From NCBI GenBank assembly GCA_917880885.1, contig OU862913.1, forward strand, positions 3,472,001 through 3,536,000: DNA of 64,000 nucleotides. Direction: 5' to 3'. The notes beneath the pieces were generated by a model, which was not told the origin of the DNA, did no database searches, and was given only the letters and a program-made list of their open reading frames with translations. Made by a program: the position numbers and the translations under genes. This DNA comes from Limnephilus marmoratus. Lineage: Eukaryota > Arthropoda > Insecta > Trichoptera > Limnephilidae. This document shows, one piece after another, positions 18,428 through 27,874 of the stretch. Within the stretch, counting starts at the first letter, position 1; each line of letters opens with the position of its first letter.

Positions 18428-20752
18428 TCACATGTGGTGGACGTTGGCTGTTGCGGGGCTTCTCACGTACGTGGGGTCGTGAAGCAGCTTGTGATGGGGA
18501 GAACGGCAGTCTCCGATGCCGCACCAGTCGCGAGTTTTGCATGCTTTTGTTGCATGTCTCTCCAAGCACACGCGGCAGAGTCGGGAGCTTTTCACCGTTT
18601 CCCAGCGCAGCTTCACGTCCTTTCCGACGAACTCACGGCAGTCTCGTAGCAGATGGCCTCTTTCGCCACACTGTAGGCACCCGTCGCGATTTGTACTTTC
18701 GCTAGGGTTCGCGTTACGATTGTTCGAGTCATATTGTGGTGACTTTCGCGCACTTTCATTTTTTACTTTTTGTGAACGGTCATATTGTGGTGACTTTCGC
18801 GACAAACTTTCGGTAGGTACTTTTCGACTGTCATATTGTGGTGACTTTCGCGACAAACTTTCACTTCTGCGTCCGAATTGTTCAGTCGTGGCGAACGACT
18901 GTTCACGACGTGGTCTAGACCTCGCGGGGTCGACCATACCCGATTTGGTGATGGCGTTCGCGATGGCCTTCAGGAAGGCGGCGTACTGGCAGATCGTAGC
19001 TGGTGCGTTGTAGTGCCGCACCTCCATCAGCCACGCCAGCCGCATCGTGCACGGCATCTTCCCCGCGATGTCGCTGAGGAGCGCCGGGTTGGTCAGGTAC
19101 CCATCGTTGTTGAGGGAGCGAAGTGATGCCACCAGGTTCTGCACCGTGCCCGAAAAGTCTGCTATGTCCTCCAGTGAGGCCTCTGCTGTCATCTGTGGGA
19201 GCCGCTTGGCCTTGTCCAACATCAGGGCGGCCAGCGAAGTCGTCCCTCCGTAGCGCTGCTCCAGCACGTCAAGGATCTCAGGTACCTGAGTGGGGTCCAT
19301 CAGGAGGGGTCCCACGGCGTCTCGGGCCTTCCCTTTGAGGGCCCGCTGCAGTCGGATGAGGTTTTCACTGCTAGTCATCCGGCAGGTCGCAGTTGATTGG
19401 TTGTACTGCGCCCTCCAGGTAGGCCACTCCAGCGGGTCCCCAGAGAAGGGAGGCAGGTCCTTGGCCATCGACTGCCTGGCGATGAGAGCAGCCATCCGGG
19501 GGTCATCCTCAATTGTGGGATGAGGGCTGTCCTGAGCCCTTGAAGCTCTGATGGCCTCTGTGAGCGCGTTGGTGAACTGGGCCATCGGGTTGTCCGTTTG
19601 CTGGACCCAAGCTCTGGTTTGGCGGGCCGTCTCCTCCGCACTTGGTTGTGGTGGGAATAGCGGCAGGCCGGAGCTCGGACTGGCAGCGGATGGAATCTGG
19701 TCATCAGGCTGCGCCGGCTCATGATGCGCCCACTGGGCATATGCAGATGGTCCCTCAATGTGGTAGTAAGGGGGGGGCGGCGGAGGGCCTTCAGGCCCTG
19801 GCTGCGCCGGTGAGGCGTACCTCTGGTCCACCAGAGGCACAGGTTGGACAGGCATCTCGCGTACGGCGCTGCTCGGCCTCTGGTCCACCAGAGGTGCAGG
19901 CGGCACGGGGCCGGAAGGTCCAGGCTGCACCCATCCTTGACCCTCATGATGATGATGAGGGGGCGGCGGCGGAGGGCCTCCAGGCCCTGGCTGCGCCGGT
20001 GAGGAGTACCTCTGGTCCACCAGAGGCACAGGTCCGACAGGCATCTCGCGTACGGCGCTGCTCGGCCTCTGGTCCACCAGAGGTGCAGGCGGCACGGGGC
20101 CTGAAGGCCTAGGCTGCATCCATCCTTGACCCTCATTGTGATGAGGGGGCGGCGGCGGAGGGCCTCCAGGCCCTGGCTGCGCCGGTGAGGCGTACCTCTG
20201 GTCCACCAGAGGCACAGGTCCGACAGGCCTCTCGCGTACGGCGCTGCTCGGCCTCTGGTCCACCAGAGGTGCAGGCGGCACGGGGCCTGAAGGTCCAGGC
20301 GGCATCCATGATGGACATCCTTGGCTGCTTGGCTGCGGGGCTCGGCTATCTCGTGCCGGCTCAGGAGCGTTGTGTTGTGCCAGCCCTGAAGTACTGCGTT
20401 GTGGCAGCCCTGAAGTACTGGGTTGTGTCAGCCCTGGTGCAGCATGCTGAGGCGCGTTCAAGGCTGCCATCAGCTGTTGTATCTGCTTCCCTTGGTGGCG
20501 CAGCTGTCGTCGCAGCCGGCGCACCGTATCCTCCGTGGCTGTGGAGGGTGGAGGCCCCTCATCGCTGTCCTCTGCGGAGCTCGTCACCGGGGTAGTGCTG
20601 GATGAGGGCCGGGGCGTGGCGTCAGGGGAGACGTCAGGCACGCCCAGGGGCTCGTCTCCGGCGTCCGGAGCAGCAGCCGGGGGCTCAGCAGGGGGTGATG
20701 AAGGTCCATCGTCTTGCGCCGTCTTCTTCGATCGTAGGGCGGGCGGAGACAT
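18428..20752 (-). CDS. BEL element 1 Gag
   Basis: 774 residues from an ATG at 20752. Order: acidic/Ser-rich N-terminus; coiled-coil-like segment (TEDTVRRLRRQLRHQGKQIQ); a Pro-rich region made of three ~62-residue tandem repeats; a capsid-like domain (DUF1759-type, LPPFSGDPLEWPTWRAQYNQ); short SLSRKSPQYDS repeats encoded at about 18730-18860; and zinc knuckles (CLQCGERGHLLRDC, CRVCLERHATKAC, then a CGIGDC..HH cluster). It should form the particle and bind RNA. It ends in a single TGA (18428-18430), and pol continues in the same frame, so Gag-Pol depends on readthrough or the stop is a recent mutation. Confidence 0.93.
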   Translation of the reverse strand: MSPPALRSKKTAQDDGPSSPPAEPPAAAPDAGDEPLGVPDVSPDATPRPSSSTTPVTSSAEDSDEGPPPSTATEDTVRRLRRQLRHQGKQIQQLMAALNAPQHAAPGLTQPSTSGLPQRSTSGLAQHNAPEPARDSRAPQPSSQGCPSWMPPGPSGPVPPAPLVDQRPSSAVRERPVGPVPLVDQRYASPAQPGPGGPPPPPPHHNEGQGWMQPRPSGPVPPAPLVDQRPSSAVREMPVGPVPLVDQRYSSPAQPGPGGPPPPPPHHHHEGQGWVQPGPSGPVPPAPLVDQRPSSAVREMPVQPVPLVDQRYASPAQPGPEGPPPPPPYYHIEGPSAYAQWAHHEPAQPDDQIPSAASPSSGLPLFPPQPSAEETARQTRAWVQQTDNPMAQFTNALTEAIRASRAQDSPHPTIEDDPRMAALIARQSMAKDLPPFSGDPLEWPTWRAQYNQSTATCRMTSSENLIRLQRALKGKARDAVGPLLMDPTQVPEILDVLEQRYGGTTSLAALMLDKAKRLPQMTAEASLEDIADFSGTVQNLVASLRSLNNDGYLTNPALLSDIAGKMPCTMRLAWLMEVRHYNAPATICQYAAFLKAIANAITKSGMVDPARSRPRREQSFATTEQFGRRSESLSRKSPQYDSRKVPTESLSRKSPQYDRSQKVKNESARKSPQYDSNNRNANPSESTNRDGCLQCGERGHLLRDCREFVGKDVKLRWETVKSSRLCRVCLERHATKACKTRDWCGIGDCRSPHHKLLHDPTYVRSPATANVHHM
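19780..20330 (-). repeat. Three tandem 186-189-bp repeats inside gag
   Basis: The landmark CTGCGCCGG recurs at 19802, 19991 and 20177, spacing 189 and 186 bases. Each unit encodes two PLVDQR motifs separated by Pro-rich stretches (GPVPPAP, GGPPPPPPHH). Each DNA unit contains the palindrome CTCTGGTCCACCAGAG twice. The array lengthens the Gag linker ahead of the capsid domain. Confidence 0.85.
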
Positions 20753-20769
20753 CCTGGAGTCGTGCAGCG

Positions 20770-20788
20770 GATCCGGCTCGAAGGACCA
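20770..20788 (-). other. Primer binding site, matching tRNA-Tyr
   Basis: Two bases inside the 5' LTR the minus strand reads TGGTCCTTCGAGCCGGATC. Its complement, GATCCGGCTCGAAGGACCA, fits the 3' end of an arthropod tRNA-Tyr as I recall it (TCGAAGGA plus CCA). The tRNA identity is from memory; the TGG start and position are seen directly. Confidence 0.8.
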
Positions 20789-20790
20789 CT

Positions 20791-22383
20791 TGTAACGGAC
20801 GTATCAGCGTCGCCACAAGACTATAAAAAAGTACCGGGTTTTTAGTGCACGAACAGGATGGTGGTGATGGAAACAAATAATAAAACTGACCTCCCGTGCA
20901 CCCAGTGCCTGATGCGTGAAGGACACTGGATGTGCTTAATCCTCTGCCTGATCCTGGCGCCTGGCGGTTGCCAAAGTAGGGCCGGCTCTTCTGGAGGAGT
21001 GTTGGCACCAGGACTGAAGACAGGCAGAGGTCGGCGGGGGAGGCAGCTGAGTGATAATAAATTTCCCAGTAGGAATAATAACACGAGTTGACTGTAGAGA
21101 AGAACTAATTTATTATGAGAAATACGCGCCCTTTTATACCCTAATCTGGGCAAAAAGGTGATCACATGGTACATTTATGGGGTGGGGGGTTGGACCTCGC
21201 CCGTAAGTATAAATACGCCGACTTTCTTGTCGCACTTCATTTTGCTTGTGTCGCTCAAGAAAGTGGTCGATTAAAATCATTATTTAATAATAATTCTATA
21301 GGTTATAACATAGTTTTTATAAAGTATTTCTTAATTCTAACATGTATGTACGGGTATTCTTTACCCGTAGATTTTTAGTTTAATGAATTTAGGAACAATT
21401 TTGGAAATGTTTACCATTTGTTGGTAGGTATTTGAGTTTAATTTAAGTTTGCAAAGTGATGTGAAGAAGTTAGTATTTTCCCCAGGTTCCTCGTAAGACT
21501 GGCTACCGAAACCGGTTTGTCTCGTCGTCTTACGAGGTTCCTGGATTTTTAAAATGGAAAAAGACTGTTTTTTGATCGGAATTTTTCTAAGTACAAAATT
21601 TGTGTGCAAAAGCATATAGCGTTGGCAGTTTAAGAGTTACAATGTTTATTTATGGCTCTATGGATGCCCCGTAGGACTCTGCACTGAAATGTCTTAGTTT
21701 CAGTGTCCTACGGGGTGTTTAAACGAAGTTATATTAAAATATGGTGTAATTTTGACTAATATGACGGCCCTTAATAGGGACACCCAAATTGGTGTTTTGG
21801 CTTTGTAGCCGGAAAAATAGCCCTGAAGGCGATGAAATAATAAGTTTAGGATGTCTCCTGGTGGCAACTTGGTAACCAAGTTTTTACTTGTGTCACCAGG
21901 GCATCTGTGTATTAAGAAAAAGACATTTAAAATTGAAAAAATGTGTTTTGAAAAAGATCGTTGCTGGCGGCACGGTATTATTGAACTTCGTGGCCAGGAC
22001 GAAAAAAGGCCCTACAAAGGGCCATAATTAAAATAGAGAGCAGCCCGCTTGGCGTAGCTGCCGCCTCCTGCAGAGCCATAACAGCAGAGCGGCAAGGGAG
22101 GGAAGGCAAATGGCCCTTTTTAGGGCCTTAGCCTAAGGCTGGAAATTAAGGCCCTCAAAGGGGTCTTAATTAAAAATAAAAAGGAGGCTAGTCAGCCTGG
22201 TTGCCTTTGGAGGCGTAAATAAGCATAAATAAAGTATTAATTGTTAAAATTATAGGATTCTAGAATGTCTCCCGGTGCAAACTTGGCACACAAGCTTTAT
22301 TTGGTTGCACCGGGGCATTGTACATGAGCAAAACATATAAGATTAAAAATTAAGAAATGAGGGAGAGCAACACGTCGGTTACA
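20791..22383 (-). repeat. 5' LTR of BEL element 1
   Basis: Same 1593-base sequence as the other LTR. On the minus strand a TATAAAAGG box (21130-21138) would drive transcription into gag. A second AT-rich box, TATTTATA, lies upstream at about 21206-21213. The four GC-rich hairpins are repeated here. Confidence 0.95.
21130..21138 (-). promoter_or_regulatory. Likely LTR promoter TATA box
   Basis: The minus strand reads GGGTATAAAAGGGCGC. About 30-50 bases downstream is a pyrimidine-rich stretch (TTCTTCTCTACAGTCAAC) where transcription could begin. The equivalent site in the other LTR is at 13259-13267. Promoter assignment is inference from motif and placement. Confidence 0.5.
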
Positions 22384-22795
22384 CATACCTTGTTCCAAAC
22401 ACGAAGTCCTTTTTGACAGATTAATACGCCATTAGAATGTTACTGAGACGCATACAAAAGTTGTATGCGTCTCAGTTTACATATAAGTTGGAAGACACTT
22501 TTTAGTTTTTCATATTTTTGTAATTATTACGTAATAAAAATGAATAGTGATAAAAATAACTTCGTTTTTATTGAGATTTTTGTACATTAAAAAAAGCTCA
22601 TTGTGAACAAAAATTATTTTTGATAAAATTGAGCTGAATACACTATTATTTTAAAAATGTAAAATCTCTTGAAAATTTGACCGATATATCGATATGTCGA
22701 TATTTTTTCCTCGATATATCGACAACGATATTGATATTTTAATAAATATCGATATATCGATATTTTTTTTCACTTTCGACATCCCTACTCCAGCG

Positions 22796-23440
22796 GACAG
22801 AAAGGTCTCTATTAGTCTTTGTTTTCAAAAAGTTCTTTAAAATCCGAAAGATGCCACTGGAAAAATAAATATTATATTAATTTCAACATGCCACACCCTA
22901 CCACCGCGCGGTCACGTCACAGGATTCGGGCGGCTAGGGTTGCTACCAGATTCTACAGTGCACATGTCCATACGGCACCGTTTTAACAAAAAAACCTTTT
23001 TAACATTAGCTCCATTGAGAAAGCCCCGAGGAAAGTAATTTTCCATGGGTTTCCCTATGGAGCACCACTTTACTCCACTATGATTCACAAGCTTAATAGA
23101 AGAGTAAAACCTTAATAAGTTATACAAGTTCTGATAAGAGAGATTTAAAAATCGTCAGTTCATAGATAAATAATCTTCTTCATTTCCCGACTGCCACTTA
23201 TCGTGTCCTCAAAAGGGATATCTAAGGAACGGTGACGAAACAACTCATAATGAAACCAACTCATAAACAACTCAGAAAGGTCTAAGAGTGATGTTAAAAA
23301 AAAAAAAAAATTGGTTAAATAGGTTAGGGTTACCGGCAATTTTAAACTTTTTATTAGCTTTTAATAAGCTTTCTAAGGTGTTTATGAGTTGGTTTCATTA
23401 TGACTTGGCATGGAACCCTAAGGAACACTTGCTGACTCAT
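22796..23440. other. Flank of the hAT element with decayed finger pieces and a repeat core
   Basis: The first bases (GACAGAAAGGTCTC) continue the decayed finger linker of 12290-12522. A core copy of the dispersed hairpin repeat lies at 23010-23062 (CTCCATTGAGAAAGCCCCGAGG to CCCTATGGAG). Around 23185-23240 a short finger-like remnant (TTCCCGACTGCCACTTATCGTG) appears. A poly-A run is at 23297-23311. No gene is supported. Confidence 0.5.
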
Positions 23441-23835
23441 ATTGGATAAAACCCTTTTTCATGTTACCATTGCAAATATTCAAGAACTACGAGGGGAAAA
23501 CTAAAATAAACATGTTTGCGCACTTTGTAGAAAAACCTTTTTCCTGTCGAGACTGCAACTATTTTTCGACTCGAAAAAATAACTAAAACACCACTTGTGA
23601 CTCACTGTAATGAAAAACCTTTTTCATGTCCCAACTGTGACTATTAATGCGCTTCAAAACGGAATCTAAAAATTCACATGTTTACCCACAGCGGACAAAA
23701 ACCTTTTTCTTGTCCCGAATGCACTTATTCAAGTTCTCGAAATGGAGATTTAAAAATCTACAGCGCGATCCACAGTGGAGAAAAACCTTTTTCATGTTTT
23801 GAGTGTAACTTTGCACGTACTATGATTTTTAGATT
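23441..23835 (+). pseudogene. Decayed C2H2 finger array, plus strand
   Basis: Finger pieces alternate with frameshifts and stops: AAACCCTTTTTCATGTTACCATTGC, AAAAACCTTTTTCCTGTCGAGACTGC, then a 60-codon stretch from 23678 with SGQKPFSCPECTYSSSRNGDLKIYSAIHSGEKPFSCFEC. C-x2-C-x12-H-x3-H spacing is still readable. These fingers are of the PFSCPEC/DC type, distinct from the PHSCPHC fingers of genes 1 and 2. The array ends at an inversion point near 23830. Confidence 0.75.
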
Positions 23836-23869
23836 TATCTTCTTAATAAACATGTTAATGGTTTTATGT

Positions 23870-24616
23870 CACTGTGAATCAGCAAATGATTTCTAAGTTT
23901 ATTTGTACAAAATAAGTAATTGCATTTGGGACACGAAAATGGTGTTGTCCACTGTGGGTAAACATGTGATTTTTAGATTTATCTTCTTAATACATGAATA
24001 GTTGCAGTCGCAACAGGAAAAAGGTTTTTCTCCACTATGAGTCAGCAAGTGACTTCTTAGACATCCCTTTTGAGAACAGTTTCATTTAGGACTTGAAAAA
24101 GGTTTTCTCTTCTGTGAATCGTACTGTGGATTTTGAAATCTTCCTTTTGAGAACTTGTATAAATGCATTCGGGAGAAAAAAATGGTTTTTGTCCACTGTG
24201 GGTAAACTCGTGATTTTTTTGGTGGCTCTTTGTAGAACACGAATAGTCGCAGTAGAAACATGTTAAAGGTTTTCTGTCAAAGTGAATCAGCAAATGATTT
24301 CTAAGAAGTTTATTTGTACAAAATAAGTCATTGCATTTGGGACAAGAAAATGGTGTTGTCCACTGTGGGTAAACATGTGATTTTTAGATTTATCTTCTTA
24401 ATGCATGAATAGTTGCAGTCGCAACATGAAAAAGGTTTGTCTCCACTATGAGTCAGCAAGTGACTTCTTAGACATCCCTTTTGAGAACAGTTTAATTTAG
24501 GACTTGAAAAAGGTTTTCTCTTCTGTGAATCGTACTGTGGATTTTGAAATCTTCCTTTTGAGAACTTGTATAAATGCATTCGGGACAAGAAAATGGTTTT
24601 TGTCCACTGTGGGTAA
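23870..24616 (-). pseudogene. Decayed C2H2 array, minus strand, tandemly duplicated
   Basis: Reads as fingers on the minus strand (CFYCDYSCSTKSHQKNHEFTH, PECIYTSSQKEDFKIH). A ~408-base unit (23882-24289) is duplicated as 24290-24616, and the duplicate resumes at 27017-27047 beyond the Harbinger-like insertion. For example, GGGACACGAAAATGGTGTTG in unit 1 matches GGGACAAGAAAATGGTGTTG in unit 2. Stops and frameshifts show it is dead. It faces the plus-strand array at 23441-23835. Confidence 0.75.
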
Positions 24617-25087
24617 GGGAGCGTTCAAGTATTACGTAACGCAATTTTTGAAGATTTTTGACCCCCCCTCCCCCCATGTAACGCGCCGTAACATTTTCCT
24701 GTTCACCCCCCCCCCCCCCCACCCTAAGCGTTACGTAACACCCAAGTAACAATTTTTACCCGAAAGTCACAATTAATTTGCGCAACGTACTGAAATGTCG
24801 CTTAAATACCCTTTTTTCTTGATTTTATCGCGTTTGCGGTAATAAATAAAACAAGAGATTTCTAACTCGCGATACATTATAAACATTTTATATATTCATA
24901 TTATCATTTTGAAAAAAATTGAGAATATTATTATTTTTATCGGCCTTGTATTCCTTCCAGATCTCCACAATTTAACACTGTCTGACCTAGAATAAACCTA
25001 CACGGTTTTACAACACATACTTTCTTTTACATTAGCTTTAGTGAGGAGGCCCTGAGGAAAGTAATTTCCCTAAGGTTTCCCTGTGGA

Positions 25088-26410
25088 GCAACACTTTACT
25101 CCACCATGATTCACAAGCTGACTCATAGTGGAGTTAAACCTTTTCCACGTCCCGAATGCAGTTATGCAAGTTCTCAAAGGGAAGATTTAAAAATCAACAG
25201 TATGATTCACAGAAGAAAAAACCATTTTCATGTCCTGACTGCAACTATTCGTGTCCTCTAAAGAGATATCTAAGAAGTCACTTGCAGACTCACGGTGTAG
25301 AAAAACCATTTTCATGTTCCGACTGCAACTATTCATGTACTACGAAAAGAAATCTAGAAATTACCCATGTTTACCCACAGTGGAGAAAAATCCATTTCAT
25401 GTCCTGACTGCAACTATTCTACTTCTCGAAAAAAAAATAACGAAAACGGCACTTGCTAACTCACAGTGACGAAAAACCTTTTTCTTGTCCCGATTGCGAA
25501 TATTCATGCGCTACACAACGGTATCCAAAAGTTCACGTGTTGAACCACACTGGAAAAAAACCTTTTTCATGTCCCGACTGCAATTATTCATGTAGTGCAA
25601 AGGAACTTCTTAGAAATCATTTGCTTACTCAAAGTGATACAAAACCTTTGACATGTTTCTACTGTCATGTTCTACAAAGAGTCACCAAAAACACATGTTA
25701 ACGCACAGTGGACAAAAACCATTTTCCTGTCCAGAATGCAGTTATACAAGTTCTCAAAAGGACAATTTATAAATCCACCGTGCGATTTACAGAAGAGAAA
25801 ACCTTTTACATGTCCTGACTGCAACTATTTGTGTTCTTAAAAGGGATTTCCAAGAATTATTTTGCTGACTCTACTCATTGTGGAGAAATGCATTTTTTAT
25901 GTTCCGACTGTAACTATTCAGAGAAATAAAAAATCACATGTTTACTCACAGTGGTGAAAAACCCATTTCATGCCCTGACTGCAACTATTCTTCTTCTCGA
26001 AAAAAAAACTAAAACGGCACTTGCTAATTCACAGTGATGAAAAACCTTTTACTTGTCACGAGTGCGACTATTCAGGCGCTACAAAACGGTATCTAAAAAT
26101 TCACATGTTTACCCACACTGGACCAAAACCTTTTTCGTGTCCCGACTGCAATTATTCATGTTGTACAAAGGAACTTCTTAGAAATCATTTGCTGACTCAC
26201 AGTGCTACAAAACCACTTACATGTTTCTACTGCAACTATTCGTGTTCTACAAAGAGGCATGAAAAATCACATGTTTACCTTCAGCAGACAAAACTATTTT
26301 TTTGTCCCAGCGTGGTTTTTCAAGTTCTAGAAAGGGAGATTAAAAAATCCACAGAACGATTCAAAGTGAAGAAAACCTTTTTCATGTTCTGAGTGTAACT
26401 ATGCATTTAC
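25088..26410 (+). pseudogene. Decayed C2H2 array inside the Harbinger-like element
   Basis: A plus-strand finger array with scattered stops and frameshifts. Readable stretches include CPDCNYSCPLKRYLRSHLQTH and CSDCNYSCTTK (25156-25407), CPDCEYSCATQRYPKVHVLNH (25453-25701), and CHECDYSGATKRYLKIHMFTH with CPDCNYSCCTKELLRNHLLTH (26021-26392). Finger type and wording match the neighbouring pseudogene at 23.4-24.6 kb. A hairpin-repeat core (25035-25089) sits just before it, as one does before the plus-strand array at 23.0 kb. Not functional as it stands. Confidence 0.8.
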
Positions 26411-27013
26411 TACGAAACCTAGCTTTAGGTAATATTATTAAATTTTAGCAGTAAACTAACCTGTGTGTAATAACTAAAAAGCGTTGTTCTTACTAAAAAC
26501 TCTCGTATAACATCATTCATATGTTGCATAAATTTTTATTTTTTTTTAATTTTTCTTTTGCTGTCTTCCAAATTTGGTTGGCATTTTTTGGTTGCGCTGC
26601 GCTGGCAAGTCAGCATGAGAGCCTTTATAGGCCAATAACAGCTGATGAAGTAAATCTCCCGGTTTGGAGGACATTATAATTGCCAAAAACTCACATTAAC
26701 AACACTGACTACAGCAAATTGTGTTTATGCGTATTTTTAACTTTTTTAATTTCGTGTTTAAAACACTAACGAATACTGAAAACGAAAATAAAATGAAAAT
26801 GACGCACAATACAGTCGAGGAATTCCCCGTTCAACATAAACTAAAAGGCTTGCCAAGTTGGAAGATTTCAGTTCCTTAGTTTTTTATTTAAATAAAGAAA
26901 AACATGTTACGTAACGCGTCCTTCAACCCCCCCCCCCCCCCCCCCCCCGTAACGTTTCACCAGACCCCCCCTCCCCCCCCCCCAAGTGCGTTACGTAATA
27001 CTTGAACGGCCCC
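26411..27013. other. Noncoding right part of the Harbinger-like element
   Basis: No reading frame of note. It contains GCCAATAACAGCTGATG near 26630, an A-rich stretch, and long C runs (26929-26948 and 26965-26983) next to ACGTAACG motifs that recur near the left end. It probably serves only as the terminal region of the element. Confidence 0.5.
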
Positions 27014-27047
27014 TAAGCTCGTGATGTTTTTGGTGGCTCCTTGTAGA

Positions 27048-27300
27048 AAGTACATTTCTTGATCTATGGAAATAGAATAATTTGACTCTAATCTTCAAAA
27101 AGGGGGATAAAAAGGGACTAACCAATTAAAGACCGATTTGCATATTATCAACAATTTTATAACTTTGAATCTTCTTATGGATAAATTAATTGGCACAGTC
27201 AAAGACAGCATATGTCCTGAACAGAGGGCTTTATATCCGTCTAATGAACACTTACCAAAATAAATATAAAACGGTTTTCTTCAATTACATGGTTATTAAT
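27048..27300 (+). pseudogene. Remnant of a LINE reverse transcriptase
   Basis: TTCAAAAAGGGGGATAAAAA, CCAATTAAAGACCGATTTGC and ATTATCAACAATTTTAT translate, with frame changes, to FKKGDK, N.RPICI and LSTIL. This is the K-G-D...NYRPI...LS region at the start of the LINE reverse transcriptase. Further remnants (TTATGGATAAATTAATTGG, TGTCCTGAACAGAGGGC) fit the following helix and Q-.-.-F region. Heavily decayed; no clade assigned. Confidence 0.55.
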
Positions 27301-27699
27301 AACATCGATTTCTATGTAATCTGTTTCTGAAATTAAAGACTTCGGTCTAACTTTTGACACCATACTTAACTTCATACCACACTTAAAATATTTCAATGAA
27401 GAGTTGGGTTTGTTGTGTTGTACGGGTACCGGAATGTTGATTAAACTGTAGTTGCTTAATTTTAATAACTTTTTAAATGAATTTTTTTCCTAATCCTTTT
27501 ACTTTCTATTTTTTGATCCCTACTCGGTGTGCTTAAACTTATATTTTGTTAAATTAATGATATAATAAATATGATCTGAATTAATGACCACCAAGGTGTA
27601 TTTTTTTTAGTTTTTGTTTTGTCTAACCTTCAGTTAAGATTATTTTTTATTATAAAATAATTAAAAAAAAAAAAACAAGAAAGAAACATTCCTGGGGTA
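27301..27699. other. AT-rich DNA, nothing recognised
   Basis: Low-complexity AT-rich sequence ending in a run of 13 A at about 27663-27675. No reading frame, RNA gene or repeat boundary is supported. Confidence 0.4.
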
Positions 27700-27874
27700 T
27701 GAATAACCTGACAATATTTGAAAATCTCCTACTACCACCACAGTAAGCCGAAAGAGAAGATGTCGAGAAGTCGTGATGGAGGACTTAGCCAGCCGAGAAA
27801 TCGAACACGGAACGCCTGGGTGGGACCCAAACGCGAAGCCCACTCAACCACTGACCTGTCGAGATTCTTTGCCT
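27700..27874 (-). repeat. tRNA-derived SINE-like sequence
   Basis: On the minus strand GTCAGTGGTTGAGTGGGCTT resembles a polymerase III A box, and GTGTTCGATTTCTCGG, ~35 bases on, resembles a B box. TGGC at the 3' side can pair with the GTCAGTGG start, as in a tRNA acceptor stem. An unrelated tail follows down to the T-rich end near 27660. Its 5' side was interrupted by the RTE fragment at 27875-28202. Confidence 0.55.

Larger units (their letters stand above)
12920..22383 (-). mobile_element. Young BEL/Pao LTR retrotransposon (element 1)
   Basis: A complete 9.46-kb element on the minus strand. Both 1593-bp LTRs begin TGTAACGGACG and end CGTCGGTTACA. The 5-bp target duplication is CATAC (12915-12919 and 22384-22388). 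The only LTR difference I noticed is C at 13735 versus T at 21606, so insertion was recent. A tRNA-type primer site, a polypurine tract, gag and pol are all present, with no env frame. The internal region is clearly GC-rich compared with the AT-rich host and with BEL element 2. It is nested in the hAT element. Confidence 0.95.
12523..22787. mobile_element. hAT-like DNA element, split by a BEL/Pao insertion
   Basis: The ends are TAGGCTTGTTGAAA (12523) and, in reverse complement, TAGGGATGTCGAAA (22787). Both are followed within ~30 bases by TATCGATATATCGATAT. The flanks carry an exact 8-bp duplication, CTCCAGCG (12515-12522 and 22788-22795). An 8-bp duplication with TAGGG-type ends is typical of hAT. 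Without the BEL insertion the element is about 0.8 kb and has no transposase, so it is non-autonomous. It contains a 16-bp-arm hairpin at 22442-22476 (ACTGAGACGCATACAA and complement). It landed in decayed zinc-finger sequence. Confidence 0.8.
24617..27013. mobile_element. PIF/Harbinger-like element carrying zinc-finger DNA
   Basis: The ends are GGGAGCGTTCAAGTATTACG (24617) and, in reverse complement, GGGGCCGTTCAAGTATTACG (27013), continuing TAACGCA in both: 25 of the first 27 bases match. TAA flanks both ends (24614-24616, 27014-27016). Removing the element rejoins GTGGGTAA to GCTCGTGAT, restoring the zinc-finger order seen intact at 24202-24230, so this is one insertion. The TWA duplication suggests PIF/Harbinger. 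Long C runs lie near both ends. No transposase frame is present; the interior is decayed fingers plus AT-rich DNA. Confidence 0.75.

Noticed and set aside
17472..20595. Many long open frames on the strand opposite gag and pol of BEL element 1 (up to 173 codons)
   Set aside because: GC-rich coding DNA leaves few stops on the opposite strand. The domain-bearing minus-strand frames fully explain the region.
24617..24755. The left Harbinger-like end considered as a separate ~140-bp MITE (it has an inner AGCGTTACGTAACACCC copy)
   Set aside because: The TAA duplication and restored zinc-finger continuity only work with the right end at 27013. The inner copy is better read as a subterminal repeat.
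23678..26392. Short C2H2 frames (60-123 codons) considered as small zinc-finger genes
   Set aside because: Each is a fragment of an array broken by stops and frameshifts, without splice-consistent starts. Called as pseudogene segments instead.
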